Shown here one piece after another: positions 13,478 through 23,708 of a stretch of DNA of 64,000 bases. The stretch's first letter is position 1. Each line of letters starts with the position of its first letter. Source of the DNA: Ottelia alismoides (Eukaryota > Streptophyta > Magnoliopsida > Alismatales > Hydrocharitaceae). The stretch is taken from positions 590,001 to 654,000 of the forward strand of contig JAZKJV010002609.1 of the NCBI GenBank assembly GCA_037367405.1, written 5' to 3'. Below the pieces are notes generated by a model. The model was given only the letters and a program-made list of their open reading frames with translations. It made no database searches and was not told the DNA's origin. Both the position numbers and the translations under genes were made by a program.

Positions 13478-13508
13478 GCGCCTCACGTGCAACAACCACG
13501 TGAGGCGC
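13478..13508. promoter_or_regulatory. 12-bp inverted repeat with ACGTG arms
   Basis: GCGCCTCACGTG and CACGTGAGGCGC form a perfect 12-bp inverted repeat around a 7-base loop. CACGTG is the G-box core bound by plant bZIP and bHLH factors, and an RNA hairpin is equally possible. The same structure is kept in the other four inner LTRs. Confidence 0.6.
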
Positions 13509-14592
13509 TGAAAATTTGCATCTAAACCCTGCCGGGTTCTTGTATTTATTAAATGGTCCTGAAAATAAAAGTTAAAATGTATTTTTGTTGTAATTTTTGC
13601 ATGTATGCCCCTGCCAACTATTTTATTTGCAAAAATACCCCTGCCAGGCCATTTAAATTTTGAAGGCTTTGTCTATTTCTTTTAGGCTTCATATTTAATC
13701 GAAAAATCTTGCAAAAATAGACTTAGGCCCCTGTTTGGTCATGCTTGAACGCCATATTTTTAGTTTTGCATTTTGTTGCATTTTTGCATTTATTAAAAAT
13801 CAAAAACATGTCTTTTATTCCCTGTCTAACTTACAAAATCCCAAAAAAATCTGAAAATGCCTCGAAAAATTCCAAAAAAATTACCTAAGGTGTATTTTGA
13901 CTTACATTAGTGTCAGTCCAAAAATCCCTAAAAATGTCAAAAAGAAAACCTTAAAAATTCAAAAATACCCAAAAACTTCAAAAAAATATAAAAAATCAAA
14001 GAAAAATCAGAAAAATATAAACTCAGGCCTTATTTATGCTATATTTTATTATCATTATTAGAAAATTAGTGGGGAAAATTTTTGAGGCTGTTAGCTATTT
14101 TTAATCTCTATTTTTGTGACAGCCAGTACCTAGTCCATTGTTTGCTATTATTCAGCTATTTAAAAATACTAAAAATGTTTGCAAAAATACCCAAAAATCA
14201 GAAAAAACAGTAAAAAACCATGGACATTCCAAAAAAGACCCTTTTCCTAAATTTTTGACTATTTTTGAGTATTTTTGTAAATATTGTAATATCCCTTCTG
14301 TGTGTATATATATATATATATACAAAAAAAAACCCACACAAGGATGACTATGATTGACATGTAGGCTATTGCGTTTTGTATTGCTCTCTGTGGTTCGACC
14401 TCTACATACTTGTCATTATACATTTTATGGTAGAGTAAATAAAGATTAATTCACATTTGTTTTGAGCTTGATTGTTGTATTCTTTGGTTGTGGGTTAATT
14501 GCTGATTAACACCGGTCTTCTATGAGTGGTCGCCTCAGCGACAACACTTTTATATTTTTCATGGTGACCCTCATGGAAAACGCGTGTTATCA

Positions 14593-14610
14593 ACCCCCCA
14601 TATACTTGCC
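14593..14610 (-). other. Polypurine tract of the autonomous inner element
   Basis: The minus strand reads GGCAAGTATATGGGGGGT and then TGATAACACG. This is the minus-strand plus-primer site, one base different from the tract at 37341. It abuts an LTR of the wrong orientation. Confidence 0.75.
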
Positions 14611-17361
14611 TTTGCTAGTCCCTAGCAAACACTTATGCAATAAGTGCAAAAAGAATTAAGGAAAAGAAAGAAAAAAAAAGAAAATGCAAGAAAGATAGAG
14701 TGAATTGGGGTGCTTTCAGTGCAATGCATGTCCTTACAAAATCTGAATTTGGAGCTCCTGTCAGACCTTGGTTGTGAAGGTGTGTGGAACCGAGTCGGGA
14801 ACCAGCTCTAAAATACAACAGCCTTCGATAGTCTCAGAACTCGGTTAAACCCACCTCAATAGCCGGGTCAGAACTAGTCTACATCATACGCAAACTCTTA
14901 TAACTATGAAGCTGACTTGTACGGTGTAAGTGATAGTGGCTCTCCCCAACTGAAATGATAAAGGAACTGACTTCTCCAGAATGACAACCCAATGATTCCC
15001 CAATCCAACAGCTCTTTCCTCGAGGAGCAGGGTATTCCCTTCTAAGTTCAAGTGGCAACCAGCTCAAGAGGAGGGGGTGAAGAGAAGAATGGACGGTAGC
15101 CAGTGTAGCTACCTATCCCGGGATGCAAGACCAGTGTAGTCAAGTCATCCAGCTGCAGGCTTACATATTTGACTTTGGAGCTCAAGCTTGCTTATTGACT
15201 TTGTACATACTTTGCAGGCATTTTATTTTTGTACAGGCCTGACCTTCTTTTTTTTTTTACTATTTACAGCAGCATTTACATAAGGAGTTTTTCCTCTCGA
15301 GCCAGTAGACCATCCCTCTTTTAAAGCTTTATCGCAACCCACAATCTCCTGTCTTTAGACCACATTGCTATTGGATTCGGTTGGGGTGCACTTCCCTCCC
15401 TAGACGAGGACGAATGTTTCCACCCGTGTGCGTCTCAGACTGGCAAATCCAACCCCCTCACCACTCCAACTGAGTTGAGCCAAGTGAAAGGTGCAGGTGT
15501 CCAAGTTAGATCACGGTCGGCAAGAGTCATACGTGTGTCTCGAGAAGTTCTAGTTAGTCCACTGAGGTGACTTGAACCCAGCCCTGATTTCTCAAAGAAT
15601 TAAGTCTGAATAGACCTGAAGTACCTTAAACCTAGTTCCCATAAGGTTCCAGTGCAGTTAGGTGCGGTAAGGTCTAACCGAGCTCCAATTTGAGGCTTTC
15701 TTAGACTGATTCAATCATCAAGCTTCACTCAAAAAGAACATGAATGGTATGCTTATGCTATGCACAATGAATGATGCAATTTTTCACAAAAATTTGGAAG
15801 GATCAAAGAATATTTTTACAAAAAGAATTTCTGCACAGGAAGTACGAACTGAAAATATTTAAAAAGCATATACACTTATTTACACGGGCGTGCTGCTTTA
15901 TTTTCAGAATTTAAGAATTTTTAGCAACTTTACAGGTGTGAATGAAGTAGTTTATTTAAGTATGTCCAGAAAGAATTGTATGTGTCTTGTTTCTGATTTA
16001 CTAGTATCTGAAATGGTGTTCTTATTAGCTTTTTGAAAATAATTTTGCAAACTATAGTATACGATAATTTTTGCAATCATTTACACACATTTGAAAACTA
16101 TTTTTGCAAAGATTTTTCACACTATATGTATATATACAATTTTCACAATAATTTTGACAAACATTTTTCAAAACATTTGCACATAGGTTTTTGAAATCCT
16201 TTCTTTCACACAAAGAAAAGTTTTGCAATCGACACAGTTTCACACATTTGAAATCATTCACATCAAAATTTTTTCAAAACTGGTCACACTATTTTTCAAA
16301 TCATACTGTATAGGTATCTGATTTATTAATCAGTAGATACAAAAGAAGAAAAATTGTATTTGACGTATAATATGGTTTCAGTTCTTATAAACTTTATTTG
16401 GCTTCTTCCTTATTTACAAATGAGAGATTTTTGTGCGGATTCCTCAGACTTACTCGAGAATCATTTTCACAAGGGTTTTTGAAAACTCTAGTCCAAAATA
16501 ATTTTGCAACATGTACACGCATTTGAAAATCCTTTTACAAATGTTTTACACGACATAGATAGATTTTTCAAAACAATTTTTGACAATCAAATTTTCACAA
16601 TTATTTGCACACTAATTTTCACATATTTTGCTTTCACTCAAAGAAACTAAGTTTTACACACAAAACAAATTTTTCAAACGTTGAATACTTGTACACGCTG
16701 TTTTCAAACAAATTTCACAAGATTTTTCAAAGGAGAAAGTTTCGTACAAAACACTTTTCTGACTCAATAGTCAGTACAATTACAATGAGTCTGAGGAGCT
16801 CACAATCATCTTTCATTATTATAAAGCTACTCTTTTTTTTTTCATTTTATTTTGTGTTGTAGTGATATTTTATTTTTCAGTATGAGTTATGGCTTTTAGT
16901 ATATACATGGTATATACGACCCCCCTATACTTAGCTTAAGCTATGTCCTCATAGATCGAAAGAAAAAAAACAAAGACATAACTCGTACTGAGTATAGGCA
17001 GATCTAAAGAATAAGTAGGAATGAAATGAATGAATGAGAAGTTGACCGTCCCCCCTATACTTAGGATCAAATAATCCGAAGTATAGCAGACTGTACAAAA
17101 AACAGGGAGGGTCAAGGGTGGGAATATACTGATCGTACTCAGATTGTCTCCCCCTATACTTAGGGTAAGATACTCCTAAGTATAGACAAGAAGAGGAGAC
17201 AATGGAGAGGATCGAACCGAAATCAAAAACTCTAGGTGCACATCCCCCTATACTTAGGACCAAGTACGTCCTAAGTATAGAAAACTGTCTACAAAGGCGG
17301 CACCTTTTAGATAGAAAAAGAAAATAGATAAGGAAAAGAAGAAAAGAAGAAAAGAAGAAAA
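14611..17361 (-). other. 3' non-coding region of the autonomous inner element
   Basis: No gene is supported. It contains a conserved block at 14879-15067 (also in the non-autonomous copies) and two small stem-loops at 15096-15150 sharing the loop CAGTGTA. An AT-rich stretch follows at about 15900-16860, with TTTTGCAAA and TTTTCACA words. The G-run hairpins lie at 16920-17280. No envelope-like frame is present. Confidence 0.7.
16920..17280 (-). repeat. Array of four G-run hairpins, autonomous inner element
   Basis: Inverted repeats lie at 16920-16999, 17050-17086, 17150-17185 and 17244-17280. In sense orientation each ends CCTAAGTATAG (or a near match) followed by four to six G. Loops and inner stem bases differ among copies while pairing is kept, for example GGAC/GTCC in the fourth and GGAT/ATCC in the second. 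Confidence 0.85.
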
Positions 17362-20300
17362 TCAGAGAAATAATGGTTGGAGTACATCGTCTGAATCTTT
17401 TGGTGCTGCAGGAGGTGTGGAGATATCCTCGGGTTGCACTAACTGAATAGAGTCAACAACGGCCAAGAATGCATCTGGTTCCAAGTAAAGCTTCAGTAGT
17501 TGGCCGTTGACGACGAAGGGCTGTGCGTCAGGGGACAATTCTGATATAGCAATGCTTCCGTTGTCACGCACTTCACATACTCGGAATGGCCCTGTCCACT
17601 TACTTTTTAATTTACCTGGGAATATCCGCAACTTTGCATCAAACAACCACACTTTCTGCCCAACGTCGAAGGTCTTTCGTCTGATGTGCCGGTCATGCCA
17701 GCGTTTCACCTTCTCCTTGTACATCAAGGTGTTATCGTATGCACAGTCTCGGAATTCCAAGAGTTTGTTCAGATCGTCTTTTCTCTTCTGACCACTTTTC
17801 CGTGAGTCCAAATTGCAATTGCTAATTGCCCAGAGAGATTTGTGAATTAATTCCACGGGCAGATGACATGGTTTTCCATATACAAGACGGTAGGGCGACA
17901 TGCCCAAAGGAGACTTGTAGGCCGTACGGTAAGCCCAAAGAGCTGAGTCCAAGAGTTGAGACCAGTCTTTTCTGTTTGGCCTAACAAGTTTCTGCAATAT
18001 GGTCTTGATTTCTCTATTGGATAATTCTGCCATGCCATTGGTCTGCGGATGATAAGGAGACGCGACACGGTGATCGATGTCGTACTCCTTCGTTAACTTC
18101 TTGACCTCTTTGTTGATGAAATGGCTACCCCCGTCTGAGATGAGAATCTTTGGTATCCCAAACCGCGAAATGATGTTCTTCTTCAGAAACTGGCAAACTG
18201 TTTTGCTATCGGCGGCTCGGGCGGGGATAGCTTCAACCCAACGGCTCACGTAATCTACGGCAAGAAGGATGTGCTCAAAACCTTGACTGTTAGGGAAAGG
18301 TCCCATGAAGTCAATGCCCCATGCATCGAAAACATCTGCTATCTGAATGATTTTCAGAGGCATTGAGTCTTTGGCAGTGTGTGTCCCTTTCAATCGCTGA
18401 CAGTCAATACATCTTTTAACAAATTCTGCTGCATCCTTAAATAAAGTGGGCCACCAGAGGCCACACTGCAATACTTTTGCTGTCGTACGATCTCCAGAAT
18501 GGTGCCCACAAGATTCGAGCGAATGACAATGCTCGAGGACACTAGATTGCTCCGTCTGAGGAATGCACCTGCGCCAAATACAATCTGCCCCTTCTCTGAA
18601 TAGGAGAGGATCTTCCCACTGGTAGAAGCGGATGGTCGACATGAATTTGTTCTTCTGATTCTTCGTCCAATCCGAAGGTATTACCCCCGAGGCGAGGTAA
18701 TTGACAATGTCAGCATACCAAGGGAGAGCATCCACAGCTAAGATAGCTTCGTCAGGGAAGGTTTCTGTGATAGGTGCATTGCTCGCAGGAGGTTCATGCT
18801 GCTCAATTCTGGAGAGGTGATCTGCTACCACATTCTGAACTCCAGGTTTGTCTTTGATTTCCAGATCGAATTCCTGGAGGAGAAGGATCCAACGAATCAG
18901 TCTGGGCTTGGCATCCTTCTTCTGCTGTAGGTACCGAATAGCAGAGTGGTCCGTAAAAATTATGACCTTCGACCCCAACAAATAGGATCTGAACTTCTCT
19001 AAGGCGAAAACCACAGCCAGCAGTTCTTTCTCTGTCACTGTATAATTTCTTTGAGCTTCATCTAACGTTCTGCTGGCATAGTGAATGGCATAAGGCGCCT
19101 TGTCTTTCCTCTGTCCAAGAACAGCTCCGAATGCAAAATCTGACGCATCGGCCATTATCTCAAATGGAAGAGTCCAGTCGGGAGGCTGTAAGATTGGAGC
19201 CTGAGTGATAAGCTCCTTCAATTGATTGAAAGCAAGGAGAACCGACTGATCAACAATGAACTCCGTCTCCTTGCACAAGAGTTCTGTCAGAGGTCGGGCA
19301 ATGCGGCTGAAGTCCTTGATAAATCGTCTGTAAAATCCCACATGCCCCAGGAATGACCTCACATTCTTTACTGACTAAGGTGGCTGAAGGTTTGAAATGA
19401 CATCCACCTTGGCTGGGTCGACTTCCATGCCACGTTTGGAAACGACATGGCCCAGCACAATACCCTCTGTGACCATAAAGTGGCTCTTTTCCCATGAGAG
19501 CACTAAATTGACTTCCCGGCATTTCTGAAGCACTCTGTCTAGGTGCTCGAGGCAAGAATCGAAACTATCACCATAGACAGAGAAATCATCCATGAACACC
19601 TCGAGAAAACTGCCTACCATCTCGGCGAATACAGCTAGCATGCATCTTTGGAAGGTTGCGGGTGCATTGCATAATCCAAAGGGCATCCTCTTGAAGGCGT
19701 AGGTGCCGAACGGGCAAGTGAAGGTAGTCTTCTCTTGATCCTCAGGGGCGATTGCCACTTGGTTGTACCCGGAGTACCCGTCCAGGAAGCAGAAGAACTC
19801 CTTGCCTGCTAATCTCTCCAAGACTTGATCAATAAATGGCAAGGGGAAGTGGTCCTTCTTGGTTGCTGCATTAAGACGGCGGTAGTCAACACACACCCGC
19901 CAGGAGGTTGGTACCCGAGTAGAAATTTCCTCTCCTTTTTCATTTGTGACCACGGTAAGCCCGGATTTCTTGGGAACTACATACAGGGGGCTTACCCATT
20001 TTGAATCGGAGATGGGATATATGAAGCCTGCGTCACACCATTTTGTGATTTCTTTCATGACCACGTCCCGAAGGTTACGGTTCAGCCTTCTCTGAAATTC
20101 GCAGGACGGCTTGGCATCGTCTTCTAGATAGATGTGGTGTGAGCACAGAGCTGGATTTATCCCTCGGAGGTCTGATACGCTCCAACCAAGTGCCTTGCGG
20201 TTCTTTTCTAGAACCTCGAGGAGTCGAGATTCTTGATCCAGATTCAGCCTGCTGCTGATAATGACCGGATACATGTGTTCTTCACCCGCAAGGAAAGCAT

Positions 20301-21354
20301 ACTTCAGGCCTGCAGGAAGTGGCTTGAGTTCTGGTTTCAGTCTGTCCACTTTATCGGTCACTTCTGATACCATGCTGGTGGTGGGATGTACCTTGAGACT
20401 GTTACCATCCTCAACATCCTGTTGAGATCCTAGTGATGTTCCGAACGGTTCCGCACTAAGCTGATCATGTTCGGTCTGGAGTGAATGCTCAAGAAGATAC
20501 GCCTGCATCTGAGAATCCGTCTCCCACAAATCGTCGGAGCATATGCTGACTGTGCTTTCCAAGTCCTCCTCAAGAGTGAGGATTTCTCGGGTCCATGGAT
20601 CGTCTAGCGACAACTCTGAGTCTCTGATTTCTGCAATAAGATCACAGTCTGCTTCTGGTGCTGCTTGACTCTCATCAATTGTGGCATTCTGCTCCTTGTT
20701 CATGTTGATCGTGATTTGCTGGGTGTTCGAGCTGAAAGTGATCTTTCCAGACCCGTAATCAACCACGGCACCTGAAGTACGGAGAAATGGTCTGCCAAGG
20801 ATGATAGGAGTCTGGAGCAGTGGTGCAGGCGAGTCCATATCAAGGACTACAAAGTCAGCTGGGAATTTCATCTCCTGCACGGTAACTATCACGTCTTCCA
20901 ACAGACCTCGGGGCCGCTTGACAGATCGGTCAGCGAACTGAAGGATCATACGTGTCTGCCTGAGCGGTCCCAGCCCAAATTCTTGCATTATGGATGAGGG
21001 CAGAAGGTTGATGGAAGAACCACTGTCAAGAAGAGTACGCTCGAAGACCTGATCGAAAATCACACAACTGATCAGAGGTGCTCCTGTGTCTTGCTTTTTC
21101 TGGGGGAGGTTGGTGATAGCTGCAACTGTGGCCATGGACAGAACGTGTTTTTCTACTTCTCGGCGTCTGTTGTCTTGCGCTGGGCGACGCCTGTTAGTAC
21201 ATGCCTCTTTCAATCCTTTCTTCACACCTGGCATGTATTCCACGGCCTTCAACAAGGGAATCTCAACAGTCAATTTATCCAAAATGTCTACAACACCTGG
21301 ATCAGACAATGCAGTTTTTCTTTTTGCAATTTTTTTTGGATTTTTGTATTGCAT
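17362..21354 (-). pseudogene. pol of the autonomous element: protease, RT, RNase H, integrase
   Basis: This is a polyprotein for cDNA synthesis and integration. In the upstream frame (19375-21354, 659 aa) the aspartic protease has LLDSGSS (D110) and LGRPFLRTSG. The RT has FCFLDGYSG and FMDD at 587-590. A TAG at 19375-19377 follows LQPP, where the outer copy reads straight on (LQPPTNVKQ), so it is an in-frame nonsense change. The downstream frame (17362-19362, 666 aa) continues with RNase H (D72, E111, D138, D181). The integrase zinc region follows (H280, H288, C318, C321), then the core D351, D410 and E446, then KWTGPF. There is no chromodomain. Domain order and sequence match Athila Pol closely; all catalytic residues I looked for remain. 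Confidence 0.93.
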
Positions 21355-21781
21355 GCGGAAAAGGAATATTCACATTACTGGCAGGAAAATTAGAGTTCTT
21401 ATTTACATCAAAATCATCGCCCACAGAATGTTGTACATCCAGACTACAAAAAGGAGTACAAGCTGGATCTGGATATGCTGGTGCTGCTGAGCGATCAAAA
21501 AGGGTAGCATCTGCTCCATCGGCTGGCAAGGGATCGGCTGCTGCTGGCTGCTCCTCCAAGGCTGGCGCGGCTTCGCTTCTGCTACATGCTTCTTTTTGTT
21601 GTTTTTGTTTTTGCTGATTTTTTTGTGTTTTTGGCTGAGGCTGATGACATGGCACGACGGCTGGACTGGCTTCTCCTTCGTCTTCCTCCTCACCCGCCCC
21701 TGGAGTTGGCACGGCTGATGCGGAAGATGACGATCCACCTGTTTCTTTATTCACCCCACATCTGGAAGCAGGCGGAGGCAA
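21302..21781 (-). pseudogene. Gag-pol linker frame, frameshifted into pol
   Basis: This 159-codon frame (opening codon TTG, so probably not a start) lies between gag and pol. It is rich in Pro, Glu, Gln and Lys. Its end, PFPHAIQKSKKN, overlaps the start of the pol frame. The matching region of the outer element is one continuous frame ending in the same motif (PFPQALKGGKKK). The DNA here has a run of eight A on the minus strand (21330-21337). Seven A would read KSKKIAKRKTAL and join the linker to pol. So this is either a one-base slip or, less likely, a programmed shift site. Confidence 0.7.
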
Positions 21782-21785
21782 GGCC

Positions 21786-23708
21786 CTACCGCTCCTGCTC
21801 CTTCTTCTTTAAATTGTTGGGGTTGGCTTCGACCTGCGCCGGAATGGTAGTGCGAGTGGCGGTCAGGTCATCAAGCCGCTTGGTCATCTCCGCTAGCCCT
21901 TGAACAAGCTGGGCTAGACATTCCATGGTGGGATTAGCTGGGGGCACATCAGAAGATGCAGCGTGCAGACCACGCTGCTGTTGGTTAGATGAGTGGGGAG
22001 GCTGCTGGTGGTGTTGCTGTGGTGGAGCAGGAAGTTGAAGTTGCTGGTAGGATGGAGGTGGATACTGCTGGTATGGTTGAGGCTGAGCAGCCGCGTATTG
22101 ATGATACGGATGTGGATGGCGGTACTGCGGCTGCTGGTAAGGAAAATTCTGCCTCCATTGTTGCGCAAACTGGGGAGGCTGCTGGTGTGGTTGAGAGGTT
22201 TGGCCAAAACGACCACCCTGAGGTTGGTGGTACTGCCGGTTGGCGAATTGCGGACCCTGGAGTTGTCCCTGAGGACGGGTCGGCTGTGCATCATTTGTCC
22301 ATACCCCGTTAACTTCTTGGATCAGGGGTGGTGGTGGGAAAACTGGATCAGGAGTGGAAAGGAACTCTGGCTGGTAAACGACCATCTGTTGCTGCGGCGG
22401 ACCCTGGTCGGGTGCCTGCACGTAGTACACGTGCTGGACTGCCGGTGGCTGCTGGCTCGGCTGAGGCTGATGCTGCGGTTGCGGCTCGTCTTTCTTCTCA
22501 GCGGGAGCGTCTGGTGGTGTAGCCGACTGGACAGAGTTGATCGTACCGACCAACAGCTCGAGGTTCTTGTTGATCTGATCGAGTTTATCCAGATTCTGGG
22601 TCCTCTTCTCGATCACAGCGAGTTTCTCAAGGTCCTGTGACCGCTTCTCAATGATATCGACCTTAGAGAGATGGCCCCCAATGATGCTGAGGTTGGAGCT
22701 CTCATCTCTCTCTGCTTCTTTGGATGCAACCATGTGAACTTGTTTCTGGAGGATCTGGGGCGGCTTCTGGTACGCCTTGGATGAAGAGAGGGCGGCCTCG
22801 CCTTCGGCCATTTCTTCGAAAATCTGCCATACAACATCTTCATCCTTGTTGAAATGGGAGCCCCCACATGCTGTGTCTACGAGCCTTTGACTTTCAATAT
22901 TGAGTCCCCCGAAGAAATGTTGGACCAGGCTGGTCTTAGGGATCTCGTGATGGGGACACTTCTCCTGCAGATCAGTGAATCTCTCCCAAGCCTCATGTAC
23001 GGACTCATGTGCTCCTTGGGAGAAATTGCTAATACGAGCTCGCATTTGGTTGAGCCGACCGAGAGGGTAGTACTTGTGCAGGAAGGCAGATTTCAACTCC
23101 TCCCAGGTCGTCACGACCTTTCCCATATGATTGACCCAATAGAGGGCCTTGTCCTGTAGACTGAAGGGGAAAGCCGTCATCTTGACAATGTCCAGGGGGA
23201 CATTCGGATAGTGGGTGGTGCGGCAAATGCGGGAGAATTGCTGCAGGTGAATGTATGGCTCTTCATTGGTGTTGCCATGGAATGTAGGGAGCAGGGCTAT
23301 GAATTGGGGCTTCAGCTCAAAGTGAGCGTGTACCGGTGGAATGAGAATCCACTCGGTCATCTGGCTGTCTCCCGGATTGTATGTTTCTTTGAGTGTCGGT
23401 TTCGGCGGTGGTGGGAGTTCAGGATCATCATCGGGGTCATCACCACCTCCTCCACCTCCACCTCCTCCTCCGTCGTTACGATTCATCATATCATTCAACA
23501 TATCCTGGAAAGCAGTCTGTGTAAGGGCCTGCTCAGTCAGCTGCTGCTGTATGGCCTGGATAGATGCCAGCAACTGTGCATTGACTTGGTTCTGATCTGG
23601 CATCTGTCCCTCTGGTGGTGGCTGCTGACCCTTGCCCTTTCCTCCTGGCGCCATGTCAGGGTCTGAGTCGGATGAAATGAACTCCGGAGTAGTCTCCAGG
23701 GCTCGCAC
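21786..23708 (-). CDS. Gag of the autonomous inner element
   Basis: A 640-codon capsid polyprotein that would form the virus-like particle. Residues 1-75 are Gln-rich and possibly helical. Residues 80-105 are a Gly run followed by DDPDDDPELPPPPKP. The Athila-type gag domain spans about 125-310, with HFELKPQFIALLPTFHGN, KMTAFPFSLQDKALYWV, HKYYPLGRLNQMRARI, HEAWERF and CPHHEIPKTSLVQHFF. A coiled-coil-like segment with IEKRSQDLEKL follows at about 350-400. The C-terminal third is Gln/Pro/Tyr-rich. I see no CCHC zinc knuckle. The frame is open throughout and ends in TAG at 21786-21788. Whether it starts at MRALETT or at the Met in DPDMAPGG (residue 19) is not settled by the sequence. Confidence 0.88.
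   Translation of the reverse strand: MRALETTPEFISSDSDPDMAPGGKGKGQQPPPEGQMPDQNQVNAQLLASIQAIQQQLTEQALTQTAFQDMLNDMMNRNDGGGGGGGGGGDDPDDDPELPPPPKPTLKETYNPGDSQMTEWILIPPVHAHFELKPQFIALLPTFHGNTNEEPYIHLQQFSRICRTTHYPNVPLDIVKMTAFPFSLQDKALYWVNHMGKVVTTWEELKSAFLHKYYPLGRLNQMRARISNFSQGAHESVHEAWERFTDLQEKCPHHEIPKTSLVQHFFGGLNIESQRLVDTACGGSHFNKDEDVVWQIFEEMAEGEAALSSSKAYQKPPQILQKQVHMVASKEAERDESSNLSIIGGHLSKVDIIEKRSQDLEKLAVIEKRTQNLDKLDQINKNLELLVGTINSVQSATPPDAPAEKKDEPQPQHQPQPSQQPPAVQHVYYVQAPDQGPPQQQMVVYQPEFLSTPDPVFPPPPLIQEVNGVWTNDAQPTRPQGQLQGPQFANRQYHQPQGGRFGQTSQPHQQPPQFAQQWRQNFPYQQPQYRHPHPYHQYAAAQPQPYQQYPPPSYQQLQLPAPPQQHHQQPPHSSNQQQRGLHAASSDVPPANPTMECLAQLVQGLAEMTKRLDDLTATRTTIPAQVEANPNNLKKKEQER

Larger units (their letters stand above)
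10753..14592 (+). repeat. Diverged plus-strand LTR at the left end of the insert
   Basis: It starts TGATGAATCTCC, closely matching LTR 37357-41265 for the first 1.2 kb. It then diverges progressively, especially after 13330, where only blocks such as GTGGGTTAATTG and CTCAGCGAC align. The TATA box is at 12342-12349, and a CCCCCAG|GTATAAG word that could be a splice donor is near 12520-12535. A 12-bp inverted repeat with ACGTG arms lies at 13478-13508, and a TA microsatellite near 14305. The last 45 bases (TTTTATATTTTTC onward) do not match the family's LTR end, so the true LTR may stop near 14547. Confidence 0.75.

Noticed and set aside
14305..14322. TA microsatellite and similar AT runs (29228, 40490, 44930, 56980)
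   Set aside because: Ordinary simple repeats inside LTRs; length varies between copies without other features.
21989..23666. Plus-strand frames of up to 215 codons
   Set aside because: Antisense shadows of gag; the minus-strand product has clear Gag motifs.
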